Positions 8,961 through 16,720 of a stretch of DNA of 64,000 nt are shown here, piece after piece. The notes under the pieces are model-generated. The model saw only the letters and a program-made list of their open reading frames with translations. It was not told where the DNA came from and searched no databases. The stretch is from Porphyridium purpureum (lineage: Eukaryota > Rhodophyta > Bangiophyceae > Porphyridiales > Porphyridiaceae), in the NCBI GenBank assembly GCA_008690995.1, contig VRMN01000013.1, forward strand, positions 124,001 through 188,000, given 5' to 3'. Both the position numbers and the translations under genes were made by a program. The number at the start of each line of letters is the position of its first letter. Positions within the stretch are counted from its first letter, which is position 1.

Positions 8961-9944
8961 CTATGTTTGGACCACCTCAGTGATGTTCTTCCATGACCCA
9001 TCAAGCTGTTCTTTCCACAATGAGATACTGTCATCGCCAGACGCGACGCCGAGCACATTACCCGTCAGCGTCCAGCTCAAGCTCCACACCGGCGCGTCAA
9101 ATAGCGGCAGTTCGACGCTCTTCCACGAGGTGGCGGTGTCGTCGCGAGTCCACAGGACAACGCGCTTGTCTTGTCCGGCCGATGCAATAGTGGACGACGC
9201 GAGACCCAAGCTAGGTGCCCACGCGACTGAACGGACCCAATCGGTGTGTTTTTGGAGCGGTTCACCCACGCGTTCCCATCGCGAGGCGCTATCATTGTAC
9301 GTCCAGATACACACCAAATTGTCACAGCCACCCGTTACCAAGGTCTTTGGGGGCGGGGTGGCCTGCGCCGGATTCCACAGCGCAGAAGGATTAATGGCCG
9401 GTGCCCACGAGACCGAATTGGCGCCCATGGCGTGGGTGGGACTAAATGTGGCCGCATCCAGCGACCCGGAAATGCGCTGCTCGTTCCACGTGCCGTCTGG
9501 GTTCTGTGCGCACACCGATACAAATCCATCCGAGGATGCGCATGCGAGGATGAGACCATATTCTGCGGGAGCAAATGCGACGGCGTTCACGGACGAAGCG
9601 TGCCACACATACTCGTACATCTTGCGCCAAACGCGGGGCTCGACCTCGCGCCACACGATGACGCGGCGGTCAAACCCGCATGAAGCGAGCACGTTCCCGA
9701 ACTTTGGATGTCCCCAGCAGACCTGCCACACGGGTCCGTCATGCCCCATCAGCTCGGCTTCCAGCTTGCGGTCGCCTGCGGCGTCGACCTCAAAGATCTT
9801 GATCGAGCGGTCGCTCGAGCACGTCGCGAGCCGCTTGGCGTAGTAGTCCAGCTGCGCGTCGTGGATCATATCCGAGTGCCCCGTGTCAATCACCTGCTCG
9901 GGCAGTCCCCCTCCTGCCCCGCGCCCATCCCCAACCATCGCCAT
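8961..9944 (-). CDS. SEC13: SEC13, COPII and nuclear-pore WD40 protein
   Basis: A 327-residue six-bladed WD40 protein covering the whole length. Diagnostic stretches are HDAQLDYYAKRLATCSSDRS, WQVCWGHPKFGNVLASCGFD, LILACASSDG and WSLSWTLTGNVLGVASGDD, all close to Sec13 of other eukaryotes. Sec13 pairs with Sec31 in the COPII outer coat for ER-to-Golgi export and with Nup145C/Nup96 in the nuclear-pore Y complex. The missing seventh blade is normally supplied by the partner. The start is ATG at 9944; the in-frame GTG at 9950 was rejected. It shares a divergent promoter with MSH2. Confidence 0.93.
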   Translation of the reverse strand: MAMVGDGRGAGGGLPEQVIDTGHSDMIHDAQLDYYAKRLATCSSDRSIKIFEVDAAGDRKLEAELMGHDGPVWQVCWGHPKFGNVLASCGFDRRVIVWREVEPRVWRKMYEYVWHASSVNAVAFAPAEYGLILACASSDGFVSVCAQNPDGTWNEQRISGSLDAATFSPTHAMGANSVSWAPAINPSALWNPAQATPPPKTLVTGGCDNLVCIWTYNDSASRWERVGEPLQKHTDWVRSVAWAPSLGLASSTIASAGQDKRVVLWTRDDTATSWKSVELPLFDAPVWSLSWTLTGNVLGVASGDDSISLWKEQLDGSWKNITEVVQT

Positions 9945-10570
9945 CGTCACCTCCTATGCCTCTCCCCCTCCACTCCTCCTTCCCCACAAAAATCCACTCC
10001 CACCCTTCTCCTTCTTGCTCATCTCCTTCGCCCACTCAAAGACCTCTTCCCATTTTCGCTCTTCGCCCTTCAAAAACAAATCAGCAGAAATTACATAACA
10101 TTACATGTATAGTACATAACGACATTTTACTATATGATCTCATCAACGTTGCAATGTAATTTGTTGAGCAGTCACGAACGTCAACGAAATTCGGTAGTGT
10201 TCAGTGCTGTACCGCTTGAAACCAAAATGAAGCTTGAAATACACATTGCAATGCTATCTCGAGTGCGGCTCCTTTGCGTAGCCGCACTCTCGCGCGCAAA
10301 CCGCTATCCAATACGCCGGTAAACCGAGACGCCGATAAGCCGGTAAGCACGGAAAGCGAAAGGTCTGTTTTGGCGCGCGCGCGCGTGCGTGTGTGAGGAA
10401 GATGAGAGAGAGAAAGAAAGAGTTGCTCCAAGGCATGAAAGGAAAGGACGGCGTGATTCCGTGATTAGGACCGTGGAAGTGGTCGCACCAGGCGCTCTGC
10501 GAGACGTGAGACTTGGCGTGGTTCGTGAGCTGAATGAGTTCTGTTGTGCAGGCGTTGCGTCGAGCGTAGG
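9945..10570. promoter_or_regulatory. Divergent promoter, SEC13 / MSH2
   Basis: Pyrimidine-rich next to SEC13 (about 9950-10050) and GA-rich on the MSH2 side (10395-10440). Between them lie GTTCAGTGCTGTACCG near 10199, a perfect 10-bp inverted repeat at 10261-10289, and CGG-octamer units at 10314-10347 (CCGATAAG then CCGGTAAG, with CGGTAAACCG just before). A regulatory role is inferred. Confidence 0.5.
10261..10289. repeat. Perfect 10-bp inverted repeat with 9-nt loop
   Basis: GAGTGCGGCT at 10261-10270 pairs exactly with AGCCGCACTC at 10280-10289. It lies in the middle of the SEC13/MSH2 intergenic region, so it could be a cruciform or protein-binding site, or an RNA hairpin if transcribed. 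No T-run follows it. Confidence 0.7.
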
Positions 10571-13500
10571 ATGGACGAGGACGCCACAAGCTCGTTCATG
10601 GCGAGCGTGGGACTGGATGCGCCAGGAGCTCAGCGCGCATTTGTGAAGCAGCTTTTGGCGCTTCGCGCGCAGGAAAAACAGCTCCTAGGGGATGGAAATG
10701 ACCATCAGGTGCCCGTGCGCATGTTTGATCATGCGGCTGGCGCCGCAGCGGCGGGGAAATTCAAACAGCGCTTCACAGTGCATGGCGCGCGCGACGTCCA
10801 ACTCGCAACACAAGCGGGCGTGGTGTCTCCGCATGGCGTCGAGCATCTGCACACTGGCGGTGAAAGCAAGTCAGTCGACCACAGTATTAGCAGCATCATT
10901 CCGTCCATGCGCATTTCGGAGCGCGACGCCAAAAAGTTGGTCCAGTACTGCGTGTCGTTAGCAGGCAAGCGCGTCGAAATATTCGAGCGCGCCCGAAGCG
11001 GGATATCCTACACACTCGCGGCGGCAGGCTCGCCGGGAAGCTGCGCCGCACTGGAGGATGTTATGGGTTCCTTGGACGCCGACGACATGGTCTTGCCGTC
11101 CACAAGCGAGGGAGTTGTCGTTGCCGTCCGCCTTACTCATAGTGCAAGCACTGGAGGCCGAGTGCTCGGCAGTGCCTACTTGGACCCGGCGCGGCGCGAG
11201 TTGGTGCTGGGTGAGATGGCGATTGACGACTGCTCCCGGTTGGAGGAGCTTGAGGTGATGTTGGTGTCCATCCAAGCACGCGAACTCTTGTGCTGCGAGT
11301 CAGATTTTTCACCGGCAGAGCGTCGCGTGCTTTCTGAGATCCTGGCAGACATTAACGTCGCTCGCACGCATCTTGCAAAGAAAGCTTTCAGCGATGAAAA
11401 TGTTGAAAGCGACTTGGACCGGCTCGCCGGCGGCGCGGCCGCAAAGGCGCTGTTCGTCGCGCACGGCGTGTCGCTCTCGTCGTCGAAAGGCGCATGCGCT
11501 GCGCTCATATCGTACCTTGGCCTGCACGTGTATGACGCCGAGTCGCGCGTGGAGCGCTACGGGCTCCGCTACGGTGACTTGGGCAGCATGAATGTGCTGC
11601 TTTTGGATCAGTCTGCTCTGCGTGCGCTCAATGTTTTCCCACAGACCGCCTCTGAGCACGGGCGTACAGGCTCTCTCTTTGGGTATATGAACGTTTGCGT
11701 AACTGCGATGGGCTCACGCGCTCTGAGAAGACTGCTTGCGCAGCCGTCTCGGGACATTGGTACAATCAACACGCGCCTCGACCGGGTCGAGGCACTCATG
11801 ACCGACAGTGTCACGCTCGACTCGATCCGCACGGAGCACTTGAAGCGTATGCCAGATGTCGCTGCGCTCTGTCGCAAGTTGCGCCGTGATCCGCCGACTG
11901 CATCTCTGCAGGATCTCGTGCGCTTGTACCAGTTTTCAATTCGTTTGCCTCTGCTCGCGGACACGGTGCGGCTGCTAGGCTGCAAGCAGTTTGAGCAGGT
12001 GAGTACAGATTTGCGCCAGCTGTCTGGCGAATTGGACAACTTTGAGGCGCTAATTGAGACCACTATTGACTTGGACTTGATTGATCAACACGAATTTGTG
12101 ATCTCATCGTCGGTGGATGTGCAGCTCGGTGTTTTGCAGCAATCCCGAGACGAATTGATCGAGCAAATTGCACTCGTACACACCAAAGTGGAGCGGCAGC
12201 TGCTGGCTGGGAGCTCTGGAAGTCATAAGAGTAGGGATCAGCAGGGGGCGGGTCTCGTAAAACTGGAACGGCGGCCTGCGCTCGGATACGAGTTCCGACT
12301 CACGCGCACAGATGAGAAATTGATCCGCGACAAGCCCAGCGTCTACATTGTCACGGATACGAAAAAAGATGGCGTTCGCTTCACTACAAAGGAGCTGCAA
12401 CGTCTCAACACCCGATATGTCGAGCTTTCTGATGAGTACGAGTCCAAGCAAGCAGCGTTGAAGAAGAAGACTGTGCAAGTCGCGTCCACTTACGTACCGG
12501 TGTTTGAGGACGCCGCAGTCAAGCTGGCAGAACTTGATGTGATTTGTGCTTTCGCGCACGTATCTTTGACCGCATCTGAGCCGTTTACGAGACCGTACGT
12601 GGTCGACCAGGCTTCTTGTACGGGAGTCCACGGGCAGAATGGAAGCGCAAAGCTAGTCTTGCACCGTGCTCGCCATCCGGTTGTGGAGGAGGCTCTTGAC
12701 GGGGGCTCGTTTATTCCCAACGACATCGATTTGCGCCGTGACGTAGACTCGGACGTTCAGGGCGATGGCCCGGAGCCTGCTCGACAATGTGGGGCATTGG
12801 CGATCGTAACAGGTCCAAACATGGGCGGAAAGAGCACGTACATCCGCACGGCGGGCGTTATCGCGCTGATGGCCCACTGCGGCTGCTTTGTACCTGCCAG
12901 TTATGCACAGGTACCAATTCTGGACCGCATTCTGGCGCGTGTCGGGGCAGGGGACAACCAGATGCGGGGTGTTTCAACGTTCATGGCCGAAATGCTCGAG
13001 ACAGCGGTCATCTTACGAGCTGCTACAAGTCAGTCGCTCATCATCATCGACGAGCTTGGACGCGGAACATCCACGTATGACGGTTTTGGCCTCGCATACG
13101 CCATCGCGGACCACATCCACCGCAGAATCGGAGCGCAGTGTCTCTTTGCCACCCACTTTCACGAACTGACTGCACTTGAGGCCGATGCGCCGCTCGGTGC
13201 GGTGAAGAATCTGCACGTGAGCGCCGAACCGGACGAGAGTGGGGACGGGCTGGTTTTTCTGTACAAGGTCATGAAAGGCCCGTGTGACCGGAGCTTTGGC
13301 ATTCATGTCGCTCGCATCGCTGGATTCCCAGAAAGCGTGCTGGAGCGAGCGCGCAAGCGCGCCGCAGTACTTGAAGACTTTGGGAACGCGGCGAGGAATG
13401 CGGACGAAGCCACTTCATCGAAGCGGGCGAAATTGAGCCACGCACTTCGCGACGTGCCAATCGAGCAGCTGCGCGAATTTCTTGCTGCGTACGAGCAGCT

Positions 13501-13579
13501 GCCATCGGATGGGCTTGGTTCACAGATGAAAGCCAGTACCAGCATTCAAGATCTGGCGCGTCGCATGCTGCCAATTTAA
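10571..13579 (+). CDS. MSH2: DNA mismatch repair protein MSH2
   Basis: A 1002-residue MutS homologue, near the usual MSH2 length. The order is mismatch-domain region, connector, lever/clamp, then the C-terminal ATPase with Walker A TGPNMGGKST (about residues 747-756), the block GDNQMRGVSTFMAEM, Walker B/signature DELGRGTSTYDGFGLA (about 827-842) and FATHFHELT. No Phe-X-Glu mismatch-binding motif is evident at the N-terminus, as expected for MSH2 rather than MSH6. It forms MutS-alpha with MSH6 (and MutS-beta with MSH3 where present) in the nucleus. The start ATG is 10571; an in-frame TTG at 10544 was rejected. Confidence 0.95.
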   Translation: MDEDATSSFMASVGLDAPGAQRAFVKQLLALRAQEKQLLGDGNDHQVPVRMFDHAAGAAAAGKFKQRFTVHGARDVQLATQAGVVSPHGVEHLHTGGESKSVDHSISSIIPSMRISERDAKKLVQYCVSLAGKRVEIFERARSGISYTLAAAGSPGSCAALEDVMGSLDADDMVLPSTSEGVVVAVRLTHSASTGGRVLGSAYLDPARRELVLGEMAIDDCSRLEELEVMLVSIQARELLCCESDFSPAERRVLSEILADINVARTHLAKKAFSDENVESDLDRLAGGAAAKALFVAHGVSLSSSKGACAALISYLGLHVYDAESRVERYGLRYGDLGSMNVLLLDQSALRALNVFPQTASEHGRTGSLFGYMNVCVTAMGSRALRRLLAQPSRDIGTINTRLDRVEALMTDSVTLDSIRTEHLKRMPDVAALCRKLRRDPPTASLQDLVRLYQFSIRLPLLADTVRLLGCKQFEQVSTDLRQLSGELDNFEALIETTIDLDLIDQHEFVISSSVDVQLGVLQQSRDELIEQIALVHTKVERQLLAGSSGSHKSRDQQGAGLVKLERRPALGYEFRLTRTDEKLIRDKPSVYIVTDTKKDGVRFTTKELQRLNTRYVELSDEYESKQAALKKKTVQVASTYVPVFEDAAVKLAELDVICAFAHVSLTASEPFTRPYVVDQASCTGVHGQNGSAKLVLHRARHPVVEEALDGGSFIPNDIDLRRDVDSDVQGDGPEPARQCGALAIVTGPNMGGKSTYIRTAGVIALMAHCGCFVPASYAQVPILDRILARVGAGDNQMRGVSTFMAEMLETAVILRAATSQSLIIIDELGRGTSTYDGFGLAYAIADHIHRRIGAQCLFATHFHELTALEADAPLGAVKNLHVSAEPDESGDGLVFLYKVMKGPCDRSFGIHVARIAGFPESVLERARKRAAVLEDFGNAARNADEATSSKRAKLSHALRDVPIEQLREFLAAYEQLPSDGLGSQMKASTSIQDLARRMLPI

Positions 13580-13791
13580 GCTGCGTCCGAGGCGCGATTA
13601 TTTTACGATATTCTAGCCAGATATGTGTTTGCTACATCTCTCACGGTCTAACGAGTGCTTCGGAATAAAAAAAATTATTGCACCATTCAATAATTCCCTG
13701 TGCCCTCTGGTGGCCCGGCTGCACACCCCGACACATACGCCATAATCGCCGCTTTCGAAGCCGAAAGTACACACTTTCGAGATATCTGTAT

Positions 13792-14403
13792 CTACGACTG
13801 CATGGTGCGCCCGGGGAGTGGCGGCTCTACGTAGCGCCGCCGCAATATTCCCTTGGTGTAACCGAGTCCTGTACCCAGGCAAATTGGGCACGGCAGCGTG
13901 CCAGTGCCTTCACAGGTCGGGCACACGACGCCCTTATACCTGACGTTTCGATTTTCCTTGGACGCGCCGAGCGCTCTCCAGAAGCCCGTCCCCGAGCACA
14001 TTTCACACGGCACCTTGCCCTTTCCGAGGCAGTTGGAGCACGGCCCCGCCTCCTCCTCCAGCCGCTCAATGCGCTCCTCCTTGGTCTCCTTGGCGGCGAC
14101 TTGCGTGCCTTTCCGCGCGTCCATGCCCATCACACCACCCAGCACCATCCCGAACACCGCAGCACACGAAGTCCTCAACCACGCGCGCCTGGAAACACTC
14201 TCCTCTCCCTCCCTTGTGCTGTGTGGCTCGTCTTCACGCGCATGCTGCGCGTGCATCCGTACACGATTCCGCGCTTCTGCCTTCCGAGCACGGCCCGTTT
14301 CTGCGACGCGGGCGTGACATCTCGCGCAGACCAGCTGTTCAGCAGACTGTTCTGCCGCAGACGCATGCCCTCCGGACAGTCCAGCGCCACCCACAAACGC
14401 CAT
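13792..14403 (-). CDS. Plastid DnaJ-type zinc-finger protein (BSD2/PSA2/LQY1-like)
   Basis: A 203-residue protein ending in a DnaJ-like cysteine-rich domain with four CxxCxGxG-type modules: CSNCLGKG, CEMCSGTG, CPTCEGTG and CPICLGTG. There is no J-domain. Upstream is a hydrophobic helix directly preceded by twin arginines (SRRAWLRTSCAAVFGMVLGG), which resembles a Tat-type thylakoid transfer signal after a basic, Ser/Arg-rich plastid-targeting region. Plant relatives of this fold act as thiol/zinc chaperones in photosynthetic complex assembly: BSD2 for Rubisco, PSA2 for PSI in the lumen, LQY1 for PSII. The lumen location favours PSA2-like, by inference. A long (CT)n tract, GA on the coding strand, sits 15 bp upstream of the ATG. 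Confidence 0.75.
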   Translation of the reverse strand: MAFVGGAGLSGGHASAAEQSAEQLVCARCHARVAETGRARKAEARNRVRMHAQHAREDEPHSTREGEESVSRRAWLRTSCAAVFGMVLGGVMGMDARKGTQVAAKETKEERIERLEEEAGPCSNCLGKGKVPCEMCSGTGFWRALGASKENRNVRYKGVVCPTCEGTGTLPCPICLGTGLGYTKGILRRRYVEPPLPGRTMQS

Positions 14404-14417
14404 GATCGTCCACTCCG

Positions 14418-14455
<38 letters not shown>

Positions 14456-14874
14456 CTCCATCTCTTCGCCTTCTTGAGCTCCTGCCAACTGCCGCCTTCC
14501 AACACAGCGACGACGGCCAGAACTGAACACCCGGGTACTGCTGGTCTGATCATGCGGTACAGTTTGCGGTACACGTGTTGCTGCGTGCGGATTGGGGAAG
14601 CAGGCGCGCACGGGATGTGGGTTGGAGGAGGCACGGCACCTGAGCTGGTGTGGCATGGCTGCTGTGTGTTTTCGAGGCCGATTAGGACGTACATGGCGAT
14701 CATGATGATGATTACAACGATGGTTAAGATGGCGGTGGTGGTCCAAGCGCACGCGCAACTTGTGGGCAGACGTCTCTTGGCAATTTACTTCGGTGTGAAT
14801 GTGTTTTGGTAACTTTAGTTGAGATGGACAGTTAGCTGTGGCGGCGTGAGAATGATACGAGTCGACGAGTCAGT
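14404..14874 (-). promoter_or_regulatory. Promoter of the DnaJ-type zinc-finger gene
   Basis: A (CT)n microsatellite at about 14418-14455 forms a GA leader on the coding strand. GGTACTG near 14535, CGGTACAGTTTG near 14565 and CGGTACACGTG near 14577 are the GTACAG-type words. The remainder to 14874 is the 3' side of the first LITAF gene and shows nothing else clear. Confidence 0.45.
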
Positions 14875-15213
14875 CTACCATGCGGCGCTTTCGCCAATGT
14901 ACGCGCCGCATTTCGGGCAGCTGTGTAGCGCAGTGTTGGTTCCGCTGTTGCAGAGGCCAGGGATGAAGACGCAGCACAGCCCCGTGAAGATGCAGATGCC
15001 CCAGTTCAGCGCGTTGCACGAGTTGTACTCCACGCTGGTCTGCACCTTCTCGCCGCACGCGCCGCACATCGTGACCTGCGGGTGCTTGCCCATCCTGGCT
15101 GCGCCCATCTGCACATACACAGTCTGCTGAGCAGCAGCCGGAGCCGGAGCTGGAGCTTGTGCGGTAGTCGCGCCGGTGTTCATGGTCGATTGCATCTGGT
15201 CCGCGGACGCCAT
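14875..15213 (-). CDS. LITAF-domain protein, copy 1
   Basis: A 112-residue protein. The second half is a LITAF/SIMPLE-like domain: CGACGEKVQTSVEYNSCNAL, a cysteine-bearing hydrophobic hairpin GICIFTGLCCVFIPGLC, then CPKCGAYIG. In this family the two CxxC pairs form a zinc site while the hydrophobic segment inserts monotopically into endosomal or plasma membranes. The start is ATG at 15213 (MASADQM), matching the start of copy 2. The longer open frame to 15393 would translate a CAA/CAG-rich leader and was rejected. It faces copy 2 head to head with a 634-bp shared promoter. Confidence 0.85.
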   Translation of the reverse strand: MASADQMQSTMNTGATTAQAPAPAPAAAQQTVYVQMGAARMGKHPQVTMCGACGEKVQTSVEYNSCNALNWGICIFTGLCCVFIPGLCNSGTNTALHSCPKCGAYIGESAAW

Positions 15214-15847
15214 GGTAGCTTCTGCTCGCTGATTGGATCGAATGCGGAATTCGCTACTTGACGCTTGCTTGACTGGCTGCTTCGTTGGGAGTTTGTCCAG
15301 TTGATCGGTATGGCCAGTATGCTCAGTTTCTGTTGCTGTTGCTGTTCTTGTTGCTGTTGCGTTCAGTGGCTCTCTGTTTCGGACATCACCCACCTGTCTG
15401 GAGCTGCGTCTTTATGTCCCGCCCCGCACCCTGCCGCATGCGCCACCTGCCGCGTGTGGCTTACATGGTAGTACAGTGTAAGTCGCAAACCATTTCTGAC
15501 AGGTCAGCGCGCTGAGCGTGTCGGGCTTCGTGTCGGGCTTCGTGTCGCTCAACAGCCGGCGCGCGGACGACGATCCTCGTGACTGTGAAAGCACGTCGCT
15601 TACATGTCTGCTGATGAGTCGTGAACGCGCGCCGAACAAACTCGCTGCGCAACGGCCGCGCGGCTATTTAGGAGCGCGGGCCGTGCCGCATTGATCCAAA
15701 CACGGAAGATTGCACAAGCTAAAAGCAACCAGTCGAGAAGCAGCAGAGCCAAAAGCAAGCAACGAAAACCAAGAAGCAGAAAGCCTTTGCAAGAACACCA
15801 GCTCCTTTGATTTGCAATTTTCAGGCGTCGGCAAAGACAGCATCAAT
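15214..15847. promoter_or_regulatory. Divergent promoter of the LITAF twins
   Basis: Leftward: a TATA-like ACATAAAG on the minus strand at about 15411-15418, then a leader with CAACAG/CAACAA repeats (15325-15362 on the plus strand reads GTTGCTGTT). Rightward: TATTTAG at 15664-15670, then a leader rich in AAGCAAC/AAGCAGC (about 15715-15790). GTAGTACAGTGTAAG lies between them near 15471. Both leaders are purine-plus-C rich rather than the GA tracts of most other genes here. Confidence 0.5.
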
Positions 15848-16192
15848 ATGGCTTCCGTCCAGCAGCAGTCGTGCGCGGAGAACTTGAACGCGACCGGCGC
15901 TGCGACAGAAGCACCTGCGCAGCCGCAGCTGGAGTCGCGGCAGACCGTGTACGTTCAGACTGGCCCGGTCAAGATGAGCAAGCACCCGCAAGTGACGGTG
16001 TGCGGCGCGTGCGGCGAGAAGGTGCAGACGAAAGTGGAGTACAACTCGTGCAATGCGATCAATTGGGGCATCTGCATCTTCACGGGGCTGTGCTGCGTGT
16101 TCATTCCGGGCCTGTGCAACAGCGGAACCAACACCGCGCTGCACACCTGCCCGAAATGCGGCGCGTTTGTTGGCGAGAGCTCCGCATGTTAA
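15848..16192 (+). CDS. LITAF-domain protein, copy 2
   Basis: A 114-residue paralogue of the leftward LITAF gene. The C-terminal domain is almost identical (CGACGEKVQTKVEYNSCNAI, GICIFTGLCCVFIPGLC, CPKCGAFVG), whereas the N-terminal 40 residues differ. At the DNA level the stretch encoding the hydrophobic hairpin is nearly the same in the two copies, which points to a recent inverted duplication or gene conversion. The start is ATG at 15848; the open frame extends upstream to 15710 but that part is the CAA/CAG-like leader. AT-rich sequence at 16205-16233 is its likely 3' UTR end. Confidence 0.85.
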   Translation: MASVQQQSCAENLNATGAATEAPAQPQLESRQTVYVQTGPVKMSKHPQVTVCGACGEKVQTKVEYNSCNAINWGICIFTGLCCVFIPGLCNSGTNTALHTCPKCGAFVGESSAC

Positions 16193-16308
16193 GCACTTTC
16201 GTTTTATAACATTAAAATATATGTTAAATGTGGGTTAAAATCACGTGTTTTTGAAGACTCAGCGCACGGAGAGCTCGCGGGTTGAAGCGGGCGGCGGAAT
16301 GACCAACC

Positions 16309-16554
16309 ATGATTTCGTGGAGTCGAAAGGCGTACGGGGGAGAGGCCCGTCGGCGACAGCCGCTGTTCCGCGGCGCGCTGAATCCGGAGCGTCGGCGGAT
16401 GAGAATGACGCTCGAGCACGGCACGCTGCCACAGTCGGTGCCGACAAATGTCGACAATATGCCCGGAAGCGGCGCGACCGAGGGACTGGCGGTCACGGGA
16501 ATTTTGCTCGGCATGCTGTACAAGTTTGCGATGCGCAAAGATATTGAGTTCTAG
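16309..16554 (+). CDS. Possible small single-helix membrane protein (doubtful)
   Basis: An 81-codon ATG frame; a shorter form starts at 16411. The end, GLAVTGILLGMLYKFAMRKD, looks like one transmembrane helix with a basic flank, as in tiny mitochondrial or ER subunits, but I recognise no family. It overlaps an antisense frame and sits between the LITAF gene and the 3' end of the RING-CH gene. The rest of 16193-16720 shows nothing else. Confidence 0.25.
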   Translation: MISWSRKAYGGEARRRQPLFRGALNPERRRMRMTLEHGTLPQSVPTNVDNMPGSGATEGLAVTGILLGMLYKFAMRKDIEF

Positions 16555-16720
16555 CCGGTTCACAAATTCATTATCATCACAAAAAAGCAAAGGGGCATTT
16601 GACATGACGCGGAGGTCTGCTTTGCGCTTTCTACGTGGTCTCATGGCGGTTCATTGCACGCTCGTGCGCGAGGCTGCCGCCGACGCTAGAGTCTGCAGTG
16701 CCTACTTTTCTGGTGGTATA

